A stretch of 59,977 bases of DNA from an uncultured bacterium (GTDB taxonomy: Bacteria; Bacillota; Clostridia; Lachnospirales; Lachnospiraceae), in the NCBI GenBank assembly GCA_947643145.1, contig CANRVD010000009.1:1-59977 (forward strand), written 5' to 3'. This document shows, piece after piece, positions 1 to 9,745 of this stretch; position 1 is the first letter of the stretch; each line of letters opens with the position of its first letter. Below the pieces are notes generated by a model. That model was not told the DNA's origin, did not search any database, and worked only from the letters and a program-made list of their open reading frames with translations. The position numbers and the translations under genes are program-made.

Positions 1-72
1 TGGGCTATCGCCAAATGGTAAGGCACTGGACTCTGACTCCAGCATTTCAAGGTTCGAATCCTTGTAGCCCAG
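1..72 (+). tRNA. tRNA-Gln (anticodon CTG), copy 1
   Basis: The sequence folds as a complete cloverleaf. The acceptor stem is TGGGCTA paired with TAGCCCA, and the anticodon stem is CTGGA/TCCAG around the loop CTCTGAC, giving anticodon CTG for CAG codons. The T arm contains GGTTCGAATCC and the discriminator base is G. CCA is not encoded. The start with T and the discriminator G are typical of bacterial tRNA-Gln. The window begins exactly at its first base, so upstream signals are not visible. Confidence 0.95.
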
Positions 73-131
73 TTTACTGGTTTTCCAGTAGAGAGGGATA
101 GCAAGTGCTATCAGATAGAAATTTTATATAG

Positions 132-203
132 TGGGCTATCGCCAAATGGTAAGGCACTGGACTCTGACTCCAGCATTTCAAGGTTCGAATCCTTGTAGCC
201 CAG
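132..203 (+). tRNA. tRNA-Gln (anticodon CTG), copy 2
   Basis: This is a base-for-base identical second copy of the tRNA at 1-72, separated from it by 59 nt. It has the same CTG anticodon and no encoded CCA. The spacer holds a small ACTGG/CCAGT hairpin. The two are probably one tandem transcription unit, ending at the hairpin with a T-run at 209-243. Confidence 0.95.
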
Positions 204-208
204 TTTTA

Positions 209-243
209 GGAATCGCAGAGTGGATTGGCTTTGCGATTCTTTT
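209..243 (+). terminator. Rho-independent terminator of the tRNA-Gln pair
   Basis: An 11-bp stem (GAATCGCAGAG with CTTTGCGATTC, one G-U pair) carries an 8-nt loop and is followed by TTTTT. It starts 6 nt after the second tRNA. Confidence 0.8.
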
Positions 244-267
244 GTATAACCGATAGTCAAACAATAG

Positions 268-444
268 ATTGCAGGCTTGGCAGGTAAGCCTATTGTCATA
301 AATGAAACGAACATCTACCGGATGTTTCGTAATCCTTGGGTGCGCTTGGATGATGTAAATATTACTTCGGCGGTTGAATATCGCAGTAATAAATTTGCAC
401 ATCCTCACTCTGCTTTGCGCGAAGGAAATAAGAAAAGTGGATAG
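268..444 (+). pseudogene. relic of an unrecognised protein (C-terminal fragment)
   Basis: After a stop at 265-267 there is an open frame of 58 codons without a usable start. It reads like real protein, including the stretches NETNIYRMFRNPWVRL and NKFAHPHSALREG, and ends at TAG 442-444, just before the cobD ribosome binding site. I do not recognise the family. It may be the tail of a gene lost by a rearrangement next to the tRNA genes, which are common integration points. It could also be chance, because the segment is short. Confidence 0.3.
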
Positions 445-452
445 GGAGTAAG

Positions 453-1496
453 ATGCAGTATTTACATGGCGGAGATGTTTACCGGTATCCTGTGGAATAT
501 GATTTTTCAGTAAATATTAATCCACTGGGAATGCCAAAAAGCTGCATTGATGCAGCGAATCAGGGGATTTATTTAGCGGGATTACAGTATCCTGACTGGA
601 AGGGGGAAGCCCTTTGCAAAAAGCTGTCTGAGAAAACGGGTGTCGAAAGCGGACAGATAATACTTGGAAATGGAGCGGCAGAGCTGTTGTATACGGTATG
701 CCAGTTTCTACGGCCGCGTTTTGGAAAAATTGCAGTTCCCTGTTTTCAGGAATATGAGCAGGCACTAAAAAGTGTCGGGGCAAAAACTGTTTTTTGGAAG
801 CTTCGGGAGCAAGATGGTTTTGTATTGGGGAAGGATTTCAAGAAAACAATAGATGGAAGGGAAGATGTTATCTTTTTGTGTAATCCAGGCAATCCGACAG
901 GAAGGCTGATTGATATGGAAGTTCTTCAGGGGATCGCAGAGCAGTGTGAAAAAACAGAAACATATCTTTGTCTGGATGAGTGCTTTCTGTCTTTTCTAAA
1001 ACCAGAGGAGCAGAAAGAACGAAGTATGCTTTCAAAGCTTTCAAGGTATCCTCATGTTATTGTACTCCGGGCGTTCACAAAGATATATGGAATGCCGGGA
1101 CTGCGGTTAGGATATGCCTGCAGTGCAGATAAGAAGCTGCTTGCAGGGATGAGGGATGTGTTACAGCCATGGAATACTTCGATTCCAGCGCAGATGGCAG
1201 GACTTGCAGCATTGTCAGAGGATTCCTATCTGGAGCATACATACAGACTTTTAGAAAAAGAACGGATCTATTTACAGCAGGAGTTAGAAAAGGGACTGGC
1301 AAAAAAAGTTTTTCCGTCTTCTGCGAATTTTCTTTTCTTTCAGGCAGAACACGATTTATGGGAAAAATTGCTGGAAAAGGGGATTTTGATTCGTTCCTGT
1401 GAGAATTTTACAGGCTTGTCCAAAGGATATTTTCGAATTGCAGTAAGGACTCATAAGGAAAACGAGGAGTTAATACGCAGGTGGGGGGAGATTTAA
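453..1496 (+). CDS. cobD: L-threonine-O-3-phosphate decarboxylase (cobalamin biosynthesis)
   Basis: This 347-aa protein belongs to the fold-type I PLP aminotransferase family, in the branch shared by histidinol-phosphate aminotransferase and CobD. It opens with a CobD-like segment ([19 protein letters not shown]), then shows [17 protein letters not shown] and the PLP-lysine region [14 protein letters not shown]. CobD decarboxylates threonine phosphate to (R)-1-amino-2-propanol phosphate, the linker of the cobalamin nucleotide loop, in the cytoplasm. The start follows GGATAGGGAG. It ends one base before cobQ, which supports an operon and favours CobD over HisC. Histidinol-phosphate aminotransferase remains the alternative on sequence alone. 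Confidence 0.88.
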   Translation: MQYLHGGDVYRYPVEYDFSVNINPLGMPKSCIDAANQGIYLAGLQYPDWKGEALCKKLSEKTGVESGQIILGNGAAELLYTVCQFLRPRFGKIAVPCFQEYEQALKSVGAKTVFWKLREQDGFVLGKDFKKTIDGREDVIFLCNPGNPTGRLIDMEVLQGIAEQCEKTETYLCLDECFLSFLKPEEQKERSMLSKLSRYPHVIVLRAFTKIYGMPGLRLGYACSADKKLLAGMRDVLQPWNTSIPAQMAGLAALSEDSYLEHTYRLLEKERIYLQQELEKGLAKKVFPSSANFLFFQAEHDLWEKLLEKGILIRSCENFTGLSKGYFRIAVRTHKENEELIRRWGEI

Positions 1497-1497
1497 A

Positions 1498-3006
1498 ATG
1501 GCAAAAGCAATTATGATACAGGGGACCATGTCAAATGCAGGGAAAAGCCTGATTGCTGCGGGGTTATGCCGGATTTTTAAACAGGATGGTTACCTGGCTG
1601 CTCCGTTTAAATCACAAAATATGGCTTTAAATTCTTATATTACGAAGGAAGGGCTGGAAATGGGACGGGCACAGGTGGTACAGGCAGAAGCTTGTGGAAT
1701 TGAGCCGACGGTACAGATGAATCCGATTTTGCTTAAGCCAACAACAGATATGGGTTCTCAGGTGATTATTAACGGAGAAGTGGCCGGCAATATGAGGGCA
1801 GTAGATTACTTTAAAAAGAAGAGGGAATATATTCCCATAATTAAACAGGCGTATGAGGAACTTGCGGCAAAATATGATATTATAGTAATTGAGGGAGCAG
1901 GCAGTCCGGCGGAAATCAATCTGAAACAGGATGATATTGTAAATATGGGGATGGCAGAGATAGCAGACGCACCAGTGCTTTTAGTGGGAGATATTGACAG
2001 AGGAGGAGTCTTTGCTCAGTTAATTGGTACGGTTATGTTATTGGAGGCAAAAGAGCAGGATCGGATTAAAGGGCTGGTAATTAATAAATTCCGTGGAGAT
2101 GAAACAATCCTTAAGCCGGGACTTACGATGTTAGAGGAGCGATGCGGGAAAAAGGTGCTGGGAGTTGTTCCTTATATGAAGATAGATATCGAGGAAGAAG
2201 ATTCTCTGGCAGAAAGTCTTGTGGGAAGATGCAGGGAAGGAAGGATAGATATTGTAGTTATCAGACTGCCGCGTATTTCTAATTTTACGGATTTACAGGC
2301 ATTTGCTTTAGAAGAAGATGTTTCGGTAAGATACGTCAGTAAGGTCTCAGAGCTTGGACAGCCGGATGCTGTCCTGCTTCCGGGAACAAAGAATACAAGG
2401 AAGGATATGCGTTGGCTCAGGGAGAGTGGTATAGAAGCGGCGGTTCTTAGGTGCAGTCAGAGAGGAAGCATCATTTTTGGTATCTGCGGAGGCTATCAGA
2501 TGCTTGGAAAACGTATTTGTGACAGGTGCGGTGCAGAGGATAAGGGAGAAATCCGGGGAATGGGGCTGCTTCCAATGGAAACTTATTTTGAGGAAGAGAA
2601 GACGAGAACCAGAGTGGAAGGCTGTACAGAGAAATTATCAGGGGAATTAGAAGGATTATCGGGGAAGAGGGTAAGTGGCTATGAGATACATATGGGAAAT
2701 ACCCTTTTGGATAAAAAAGCTGCCAGTTTACAGCGCGTCTGGGAAATGAATGTGGAAACATCAGGAAAAGCAGACGGATGTTATCAGGGAAATGTCCTTG
2801 GGACTTATTTGCATGGGATATTTGATGAAGAGGAGTTTCGAAGTGCCTTTGTACAGCTCTTGTGTCAGAGAAAGGGAATCCCTTACCAGAAAGAGGAGAC
2901 GGTCACATATGAGGAGTACAAGCAGAGGCAGTTTGACAAGCTTGCGAAGGAATTGCGAAAGTGCCTGGATATGCAGGAAATTTACAGGATACTGGAAATC
3001 GGGTAA
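1498..3006 (+). CDS. cobQ: cobyric acid synthase
   Basis: The protein has 502 aa, the usual length for CobQ/CbiP. The N-terminal half is a dethiobiotin-synthetase-like ATPase opening with [20 protein letters not shown]. The C-terminal half is a class I glutamine amidotransferase with the nucleophile region [11 protein letters not shown] and the catalytic histidine in GTYLHGIFD. The enzyme amidates the b, d, e and g side chains of adenosylcobyrinic a,c-diamide using glutamine and ATP in the cytoplasm. A GGGGGGAG ribosome binding site lies in the end of cobD, so translation of the two genes is probably coupled. The family (also called cbiP) is unambiguous. Confidence 0.95.
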   Translation: MAKAIMIQGTMSNAGKSLIAAGLCRIFKQDGYLAAPFKSQNMALNSYITKEGLEMGRAQVVQAEACGIEPTVQMNPILLKPTTDMGSQVIINGEVAGNMRAVDYFKKKREYIPIIKQAYEELAAKYDIIVIEGAGSPAEINLKQDDIVNMGMAEIADAPVLLVGDIDRGGVFAQLIGTVMLLEAKEQDRIKGLVINKFRGDETILKPGLTMLEERCGKKVLGVVPYMKIDIEEEDSLAESLVGRCREGRIDIVVIRLPRISNFTDLQAFALEEDVSVRYVSKVSELGQPDAVLLPGTKNTRKDMRWLRESGIEAAVLRCSQRGSIIFGICGGYQMLGKRICDRCGAEDKGEIRGMGLLPMETYFEEEKTRTRVEGCTEKLSGELEGLSGKRVSGYEIHMGNTLLDKKAASLQRVWEMNVETSGKADGCYQGNVLGTYLHGIFDEEEFRSAFVQLLCQRKGIPYQKEETVTYEEYKQRQFDKLAKELRKCLDMQEIYRILEIG

Positions 3007-3016
3007 TATGTGAAAG

Positions 3017-3706
3017 ATGAATATCATCTATTATATGGAAAGGTTTGGTGGAAAAGTGGAGGAAAGAATCCGGCTAGAACAGGTACTGCCGGCAGAGATT
3101 GAGAAGAGAAGTTTTGAAATAATTTCGGAAGAGTTAGGAGATATTTTGTTGGACCCTTTACAGGAACCTGTCATTAAGAGAGTAATTCATACAACCGCAG
3201 ATTTTGATTATGTAAAAAATCTATGTTTTTCGGAGGATGCAGTTATCAGAATGCAGACAGCAATTAGAAATGGGGCCTGTATTGTAACGGATACCCAGAT
3301 GGCGAAATCAGGCATTAACAAGAAAGCGCTGTCAAGATATGGCGGGGAAGTCTATTGCTTTATGAGTGATAAGGATGTGGCAGAGAAAGCGAAGCAGCAA
3401 AACAGTACCAGAGCAGTTGCAAGCATGGATAAGGCCGCATTGCTTGATAAGAAACTGATTTTTGCGGTTGGAAATGCGCCAACGGCACTTGTAAGGCTGT
3501 ATGAACTGCTTTTGGAGGGGAAAATAGAGCCGGAGGGAATTATTGGAGTTCCGGTTGGTTTTGTAAATGTAGTGGAAGCGAAGGAGCTGATACTACGGGC
3601 AAAGGTTCCGTATATTGTTGCAAGGGGAAGAAAAGGCGGCAGCAATGTAGCAGCGGCAATTTGCAACGCACTCTTATATGGGATGAGTGAGGAAAAATAT
3701 GGTTAA
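3017..3706 (+). CDS. cbiC: precorrin-8X / cobalt-precorrin-8 methylmutase
   Basis: The 229-aa protein carries the CbiC/CobH hallmarks: VIHTTADFDY with the histidine that the family uses for the 1,5-methyl shift from C-11 to C-12, then RNGACIVTDTQMAKSGI and a glycine-rich C-terminal region (VPYIVARGRKGGSNVAAA). The product is (cobalt-)hydrogenobyrinate. It lies 10 nt after cobQ and 14 nt before the GH31 gene, so cobD-cobQ-cbiC form one transcription unit. The remaining corrin-ring genes are not in the window. Whether the substrate is the cobalt-free or cobalt form depends on the rest of the pathway; in an anaerobe the cobalt form is expected. Confidence 0.93.
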   Translation: MNIIYYMERFGGKVEERIRLEQVLPAEIEKRSFEIISEELGDILLDPLQEPVIKRVIHTTADFDYVKNLCFSEDAVIRMQTAIRNGACIVTDTQMAKSGINKKALSRYGGEVYCFMSDKDVAEKAKQQNSTRAVASMDKAALLDKKLIFAVGNAPTALVRLYELLLEGKIEPEGIIGVPVGFVNVVEAKELILRAKVPYIVARGRKGGSNVAAAICNALLYGMSEEKYG

Positions 3707-3720
3707 AGGGAGAGAAGGTT

Positions 3721-5730
3721 ATGGATTTTTTTCAGAAAAAAGAGAACAGGCTGATTTTTCGGTATGACGGAGAGTGCGTCATGTTTACTCCGTGGGGAAA
3801 GGATGCATTCAGGGTGCAGTCATCTATCTTGTCAGATATCAATGAGGAAAGTGTTGCCCTGCAAGAGCCGGAGAATTTTTCCGAAGACGTGGTGAAAATT
3901 GAGGTTTTGGATGAACGCCATGCGGTGATTCGAAATGGCCGTATTACAGCAGAACTTTTTGTACAGGAATGGGGAAATGCCCTGCAGATTATATATAAGA
4001 ATCAGAAAGGTGCAGTATTATTACGGGAAATTACAAATGGTGGCGCCCTTGCGAGAAAGGCGAGAAAATTTAAGGCACTTCCTGGTGGAAATTTCCGGTT
4101 GAAGGTTAGTTTTGAGTCTGATTCGGAAGAGAAGATTTTTGGTATGGGGCAATACCAGCAGGAAAAAATGAACCTCAAAGGATGCAATCTGGAACTGGCA
4201 CACCGCAATTCACAGGCGAGTATTCCTTTTTATATTTCAAGTTTTGGATATGGTTTTTTGTGGCATAATGCATCGATTGGTGAAGTGCATTTTGGTCTGA
4301 ATACGACAGAGTGGGTTGCTGAGGATACCAGGCAGATGGATTACTGGATTACGGCTGGAGATACCCCTGCGGAGATTGAAGAACAGTATGCGGCCTGTAC
4401 CGGTAAAGTTCCAATGATGCCGGAATATGGTCTTGGCTTCTGGCAGTGCAAACTGCGTTATTATAATCAGGAACAGGTTCTTCAGATAGCGAGAGAGTAT
4501 AAAAAAAGGCAGATTCCAGTTGACGTCATTGTAATTGATTATTACCATTGGCCAAGATGCGGTGACTGGCGTTTTGATGAAGAGTATTTTCCAGCTCCTG
4601 CGAAGATGGTGGAAGAACTTCATGAAATGGGAATAGAAACGATGGTATCCATTTGGCCTCAGGTAGACTGGCGGAGTGAGAATTTTGAAGAAATGAAGCA
4701 GCAGGGACTTTTGGTAAAAATAAATGCCGGAGTAGATGCCCAAATGATTTTTCACGGTAATAATGTTTTTATGGATGCGACAAATCCAAGGACAAGGGAA
4801 TATGTCTGGGAAAAGTGTAGAAAGAATTACGCAGACTTGGGAATTCATTTATTTTGGCTGGATGAGGCAGAGCCGGAGTTTACAACGTATGATTTTGATA
4901 TGTACCGCTATTATGCTGGTGCAGTATCTGAGACTGGAAATATTTATCCAAGAGAATATTCACGTCTCTTTTTTGAGGGGCAGCAGTCACTTGGTCAGAA
5001 GGATATTGTTAATCTAGTGCGTTGTGCATGGGTTGGCAGCCAAAAATATGGTGCACTGGTGTGGTCGGGTGATATCTGGTCAAGTTATGAGGATTTTCGG
5101 AAACAGATATGTGCCGGACTTCATATGGGATTGAGTGGGATTCCGTGGTGGACGACTGATATTGGCGGTTTTCATGGTGGAAATATCCACGACCCGGAAT
5201 TTGTGGAGTTATTGCTCCGCTGGTTCCAGTTTGGTACATTTTGTCCGGTGATGCGTCTTCATGGACTGCGTATGCCTGGGGAAACAATTATTAACCAGGA
5301 TGGGGAAGAGCGTGAGTGGACAGGTGCTGATAATGAGATATGGAGTTATGGGGAAGAAGCATATCAGATTATGGTCAAATTTATCCGAATCCGTGAAATG
5401 ATGCGTGATTATACAAGGACGCTTATGAAAGAGGCACATGAGACAGGGACGCCTGTTATGAGAACGCTTTTTTATGAATTTCCAGAGGATGCGCCTTGTT
5501 GGGAGATAACCGATGAATATATGTATGGAGCAGATATTTTAGTTGCCCCGGTGTGTTATGAGAAGGCAGAAAGCCGCAAAGTATATCTTCCGGCCGGCAT
5601 CGAATGGGTTAGTGCCGGAACCGGGGAAAGATTTGCGGGCGGCGGCTGGCATGAAATATTAACGCCGATTGATACTCTTCCTGTATTTCTGAGGGAAGGA
5701 AGACAGGGATATTTAATTCATCGGGTATAA
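3721..5730 (+). CDS. GH31 family alpha-glycosidase (alpha-xylosidase or alpha-glucosidase type)
   Basis: The 669-aa protein has the GH31 layout: an N-terminal beta-sandwich, a (beta/alpha)8 barrel starting near VIVIDYYHWPRCGDW, and a C-terminal beta region. The predicted nucleophile is Asp381 in FWLDEAEPEF and the predicted acid/base is Asp451 in VWSGDIWSSYEDF. There is no signal peptide, so it should act on imported oligosaccharides. The DEAEP version of the nucleophile motif occurs in alpha-xylosidase-like members, but specificity cannot be read from this. It follows cbiC by 14 nt with its own GGGAGAGAAGG ribosome binding site, an odd operon partner for cobalamin genes. Confidence 0.88.
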   Translation: MDFFQKKENRLIFRYDGECVMFTPWGKDAFRVQSSILSDINEESVALQEPENFSEDVVKIEVLDERHAVIRNGRITAELFVQEWGNALQIIYKNQKGAVLLREITNGGALARKARKFKALPGGNFRLKVSFESDSEEKIFGMGQYQQEKMNLKGCNLELAHRNSQASIPFYISSFGYGFLWHNASIGEVHFGLNTTEWVAEDTRQMDYWITAGDTPAEIEEQYAACTGKVPMMPEYGLGFWQCKLRYYNQEQVLQIAREYKKRQIPVDVIVIDYYHWPRCGDWRFDEEYFPAPAKMVEELHEMGIETMVSIWPQVDWRSENFEEMKQQGLLVKINAGVDAQMIFHGNNVFMDATNPRTREYVWEKCRKNYADLGIHLFWLDEAEPEFTTYDFDMYRYYAGAVSETGNIYPREYSRLFFEGQQSLGQKDIVNLVRCAWVGSQKYGALVWSGDIWSSYEDFRKQICAGLHMGLSGIPWWTTDIGGFHGGNIHDPEFVELLLRWFQFGTFCPVMRLHGLRMPGETIINQDGEEREWTGADNEIWSYGEEAYQIMVKFIRIREMMRDYTRTLMKEAHETGTPVMRTLFYEFPEDAPCWEITDEYMYGADILVAPVCYEKAESRKVYLPAGIEWVSAGTGERFAGGGWHEILTPIDTLPVFLREGRQGYLIHRV

Positions 5731-5805
5731 AGGGTTTGGCATTTATTGACTTTAAAAGGAAAGTATTTATAATTATATACAACTGACAGCAGGAGGGCTC
5801 TCTAA

Positions 5806-7896
5806 ATGAATACAAGATATACGGAGGAGTTAGAATTGGAGTTAAATGAACATACAATCCCTGTTATAGAGCAGATATCGGAAGGTATGCCGGGAGGTTT
5901 TTTTATTTACCATGCGGATGACAACGAGGAATTAATATTTTTTAACAAGGCCATGCTTCGTATTTTCGGATGTGATTCGAAAGAGGAGTTTAGACAGTTT
6001 ACAGGGAATACATTTCGCGGAATTGTCCATCCAGAAGATTATGGGCAGGTAGAGAAAAGTATAGAAAAACAGGTCAGGAATAGTTTTTATCATCTGGATT
6101 ATGTGGAATACCGGATTATCAGGAAGGATGGTATGATACGCTGAGTGGAGGATTACGGACACTTTGTACATACCAGAAAGTATGGTGATATTTACTGTGT
6201 TTTTATAGAGGATGCTACGGAACGGCTGAAACAACGTATGGACGAACTGGAAGTCATAAATCAGAAGTTAATTAGTGCATATGCCAGGGAAATCCAGTAC
6301 CGGAAGGCAATTCTATTTGATGCAGTCAGCTTCTATGAGGTCAATCTGTCAAAAGATGTGTTTCTGACGGATGTATCACAGGTAGAAGGGGGCAGGATAG
6401 AGAGTGTATTTGATATTTTAGGAATTGAGCCATTTAAACATTTTTCCGATTTTATTGCATACCGTTCTGTCAATGTAGACCAGGACAAGATAGAAGCCTA
6501 TCGCAATTTTTTTGACATCAATCGTCTGGTCCGGTGTTATAGCAGAGGGGAGCTGGAACAGACTTGTGATATCTGGGTGATTGATATCTTTGGAAGAAAA
6601 AGACTGGCACATTATATTTTTTTGTTAGGAGAAAACGAGTATTCAGGGGATATTGTGGCGCTGTCTATTGCAAAAGATATTACGGAGCAGGTAGAAAGAC
6701 AGAGCCTGCTGCAGAATGCATTACAGCAGGCTAAGGCGGCGAGTGCGGCTAGGGAAGCTTTTCTTTCGAATATGTCCCATGATATTCGGACACCGCTAAA
6801 TGCGATTATTGGGTATACAGAGCTTGTCAGGCAGAACAAGGAGAAACAGGACAAGGTAGAAGAATATATAGAAAAAATCAGGCTTTCCAGTGAACAGCTT
6901 TTGTCCATTGTAACCGAGTCCCTGGAACTGACCCGCATGGAATCAGGGAGGGCAAATCTGATGGAGACGGATTGCCATTTGGATGATTTGCTGTCAGAGG
7001 TAGAAGAGAATGTGTGTTTGCAAATGAATATGAAATCCATTCATTTTCGGATTGATAAAACAAAGATTTGCAATTACGCAATAGTTGCAGATTTTATGCG
7101 GTTAAAGGAGATTTTGTGCCAACTGCTGGATAACGCGGCAAAGTACTCAAATCCATATGGAAATGTTTGTCTTACAGTTGTAGAGAAAGATATTCATTTA
7201 AAAGACTACAGACAGTATCGGTTTATTATTGAGGATGATGGAATCGGTATTTCTGAGCATTTTTTGGACAAATTATTTGAGCCGTTTATGCGTGCTGATA
7301 ATACGACACATAGCGGGGTGTTAGGAACCGGACTGGGACTTGCTGTTGTGAAAAGCCTTGTGGAAATGATGGAGGGAGAAATTACAGTAGAAAGTGAAGC
7401 CGGAAAGGGCAGTAAATTTATTGTTACAATACTGTTCAAACTTCAAAGGGAGCAGCAGGAGTCAAGGATTGCCAAAAGAGAAGATTTAGTCCGCCAGTAT
7501 TTACCACAGGAAATTCGTATTTTGCTGGTAGAAGATAATGAGATTAACCGGGAGATTGCGGTAGAGCTGCTATCTGCAAAAGGTTATATTATTGAAACGG
7601 CAGAGGATGGGAGCATAGGGGTGAATATGTTAAAGAATGCCGCCCCGGGGTATTATTCGCTAATTCTTATGGACATACAGATGCCGGTTATGGATGGTTA
7701 TGAAGCGACAAGAACCATTCGGAAGTTAGAAGACCCAAAGCTTTCGGGAATACCAATTATTGCATTGTCTGCCAATGCATTTGCAGAGGATTTTCAAAAA
7801 TCACTGGAAGTCGGAATGAATGCGCATGTTGCAAAGCCGATTGATATTAAAAATTTATGTATCCTGCTGGACCAGATTCTTCTGCCAACCTTATAA
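5806..7896 (+). pseudogene. hybrid sensor histidine kinase (PAS-HisKA-HATPase-REC) interrupted by in-frame TGA
   Basis: One reading frame of 697 codons encodes a cytoplasmic-looking hybrid kinase but has a TGA at 6142-6144 (codon 113). The N-terminal part is a PAS domain ending RKDGMIR. After the TGA the frame resumes with VEDYGHFVHT, and in related PAS domains a tryptophan sits exactly there (RWVEDYGH), so TGG to TGA is the simple explanation. Downstream come a second PAS-like region, HisKA with His325 (NMSHDIRTPLNA), the HATPase boxes (DNAAKYSNP, DGIGIS, GTGLGLAVV) and a receiver domain with Asp623 in LILMDIQMPVMDG. A GTG follows the stop directly, so a shorter product could be made by reinitiation. 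The start has AGGAGGG upstream. Confidence 0.8.
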
Positions 7897-7919
7897 AACC
7901 GGTATAATCCATAATCTTA

Positions 7920-8085
7920 CTAGTGTACTGACACGAATATATTTAGCTAAACTTCCTTGCCTATTTTCCTGATAGCACTATTCCCCAAGCCTCAGCGTAG
8001 CCCGCTACGCCTGCGTTTGTGAAACAGCACTCTCAGAAAAATATTCTGCGGAATTCAGCTAAATATAATGCGGTCAGTACACTAG
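7920..8085 (+). repeat. 166-bp palindromic MITE-like element
   Basis: The ends CTAGTGTACTGAC and GTCAGTACACTAG are 13-bp perfect inverted repeats, and the pairing continues with a few mismatches for about 29 bp. The interior also folds back, ending in the central GCGTAGC/GCTACGC hairpin. The whole element can form one long hairpin and has no ORF. It fills most of the gap between the kinase and the phosphoesterase; 8086-8271 shows nothing else I can support. An 11-bp copy of the end (CAGTACACTAG) recurs at 18948-18958. Confidence 0.6.
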
Positions 8086-8271
8086 GGCGGTTAAATGTCG
8101 GCGTTTTTACCCAGCGTAAAATACATCGATATTTCACTACCTTAGTATGAATTGCCGATATATATTAACTTGTGGACATTATACTGCTATTTTGGAAGTA
8201 ATGAGTTTGTTAAGCAGGGGGACGGGGCTGTTGGTTTGTAATAAGGGAAAGAAAGGCTGGTAAAGGATAAG

Positions 8272-9384
8272 ATGTGGACATTTATTTTTGGGGCTATTTT
8301 TTTGGGTGCGATTCTTGGGATGATTTATCTGGCAAGCAGATTTGGAAAGTTTGCCATGATTCGGAAAGCAGCAAAGGATAGAAAGGGATTTCGGTTTCTG
8401 ATTGGACTTGTTGCAGTGATGCTGATTGTTGCTGTGATATGGCTGACAATCGGCTCCATCAATGCGGCAATCAGTATGATACATTTAATGGTAATCTGGC
8501 TGTTGTGTGACGGGGTCAGTAAGCTTATAGAAAAGAAGCGTAAAAAAGAGTTAGGTCGATACTATGCTGGTGTTGCGGCCATAGGAATTACCGTGATTTA
8601 TCTGTTGTGCGGATGGTATCTGGCACATCATGTCTGGAGTAAGGAGTATGTACTGGAAACAGATAAGCAGGTAGGGAATCTGCGGATTGTACAGTTTGCC
8701 GATTCCCATGTAGGAACTACATTTGACGGAGAAGGATTTGCAAAACAGATGAAGAAAATCCAGTCTGAAAATCCGGATATCGTTGTGGTGACCGGAGATT
8801 ATGTGGACGATGATACGACAAAAGAAGATATGATTGCTGCCTGTAAAGCACTTGGTGCATTAAAGACAACATATGGTGTCTACTATGCATTTGGAAATCA
8901 TGACAAGGGATATTACGGCCCGGAATACCGTGGTTACAGCGGGGATGATTTGATTGCAGAGTTAGAGAAAAATAAGGTAAAGGTTTTGCAGGACGAAACA
9001 GTGTTGTTAGATGACCGCTTTTATCTGATTGGAAGGCAGGACCGTTCAGAGGAACAGCGGGGAAGTGGCAGGGCATCTATGGAAGAGCTGATGGATGGTC
9101 TGGATTTGGATAAGTATAGTATTGTGCTTGACCACCAGCCGCATGATTTTGATGCGCAGACGGCAGCAGGAGTGGATTTGGTATTGTCCGGGCATACGCA
9201 TGGGGGACAGTTATTTCCATTTAGCCGTATGGGTCAATGGACAGGGGTGGATGACAAAAGCTATGGACTGGAAAAACGGGAAAATACAAACTTTATTGTA
9301 ACTTCCGGTATTTCTGACTGGGCCATTAAATTTAAAACCGGATGTAAGTCGGAATATGTGGTGGTTGATGTGCAGGGAAAGTAG
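8272..9384 (+). CDS. membrane-anchored metallophosphoesterase (YkuE-like)
   Basis: The 370-aa protein begins with three to four hydrophobic segments (about residues 1-125). A calcineurin-like phosphoesterase domain follows. The metal-binding motifs are in order: QFADSHVG (D, H), VVTGDYVDD (GD), AFGNHDKG (GNHD), LDHQPHDF and LSGHTHGGQL. This arrangement is typical of YkuE-type membrane phosphoesterases, whose catalytic domain follows an N-terminal membrane region. The physiological substrate is not known. The start at 8272 has AAAGGA upstream. It stands alone between the MITE-like element and the accessory region. Confidence 0.88.
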   Translation: MWTFIFGAIFLGAILGMIYLASRFGKFAMIRKAAKDRKGFRFLIGLVAVMLIVAVIWLTIGSINAAISMIHLMVIWLLCDGVSKLIEKKRKKELGRYYAGVAAIGITVIYLLCGWYLAHHVWSKEYVLETDKQVGNLRIVQFADSHVGTTFDGEGFAKQMKKIQSENPDIVVVTGDYVDDDTTKEDMIAACKALGALKTTYGVYYAFGNHDKGYYGPEYRGYSGDDLIAELEKNKVKVLQDETVLLDDRFYLIGRQDRSEEQRGSGRASMEELMDGLDLDKYSIVLDHQPHDFDAQTAAGVDLVLSGHTHGGQLFPFSRMGQWTGVDDKSYGLEKRENTNFIVTSGISDWAIKFKTGCKSEYVVVDVQGK

Positions 9385-9745
9385 AAAAAATCGGAGAATA
9401 TGTCCCCGCATAATATCGATGCGCCATTTACATGCTTCCTATAGTATCTATCAGAAGTAAGGATGAAATACCAGTCTGGTATTGTGTACGAATTTTTGCT
9501 ATAGTATAAAGATAAAATCTAGAGATAAGGCAGGTATATGTCATATTGATTTTTGCATGTGGAAGAATGTGGTAATAAGCGTAATAACAAAAATTTAGCC
9601 GAAAAGGCTTTTGTTTTTTACCTGTTAACGCATTTTTTTGTATGCAAATCATGACACTGTTTTAAGATAGTTAGTCTTTTCTGGTATCTTTAAATGTAGT
9701 GTTTGTTTTGCTACATAAAATGATATGATATCAGAAAGGGACTAA
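9385..9745. other. intergenic, no gene seen
   Basis: This is AT-rich sequence without a credible ORF. It holds a weak hairpin (AGCC/GGCT at 9597-9609) followed by TTTGTTTTTT that may terminate transcription from the left. It then leads into the small ORF at 9746 through AAAGGG at 9736-9741. Confidence 0.4.

Noticed and set aside
1-203. tRNA-Gln pair as amber suppressors explaining the TAG at 44132
   Set aside because: The anticodon is CTG in both copies, not CTA, so no suppression is expected.
244-452. Possible cobalamin riboswitch upstream of cobD
   Set aside because: The expected B12-box (GCCACTG) and conserved core could not be found, and a protein-like relic fills the space.
4237-4848. 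203-aa minus-strand ORF inside the GH31 gene
   Set aside because: It is an antisense shadow of a strongly conserved coding region and has no ribosome binding site.
8179-8484. Minus-strand ORF over the start of the phosphoesterase gene
   Set aside because: Low-complexity shadow of the real gene; no protein family features.
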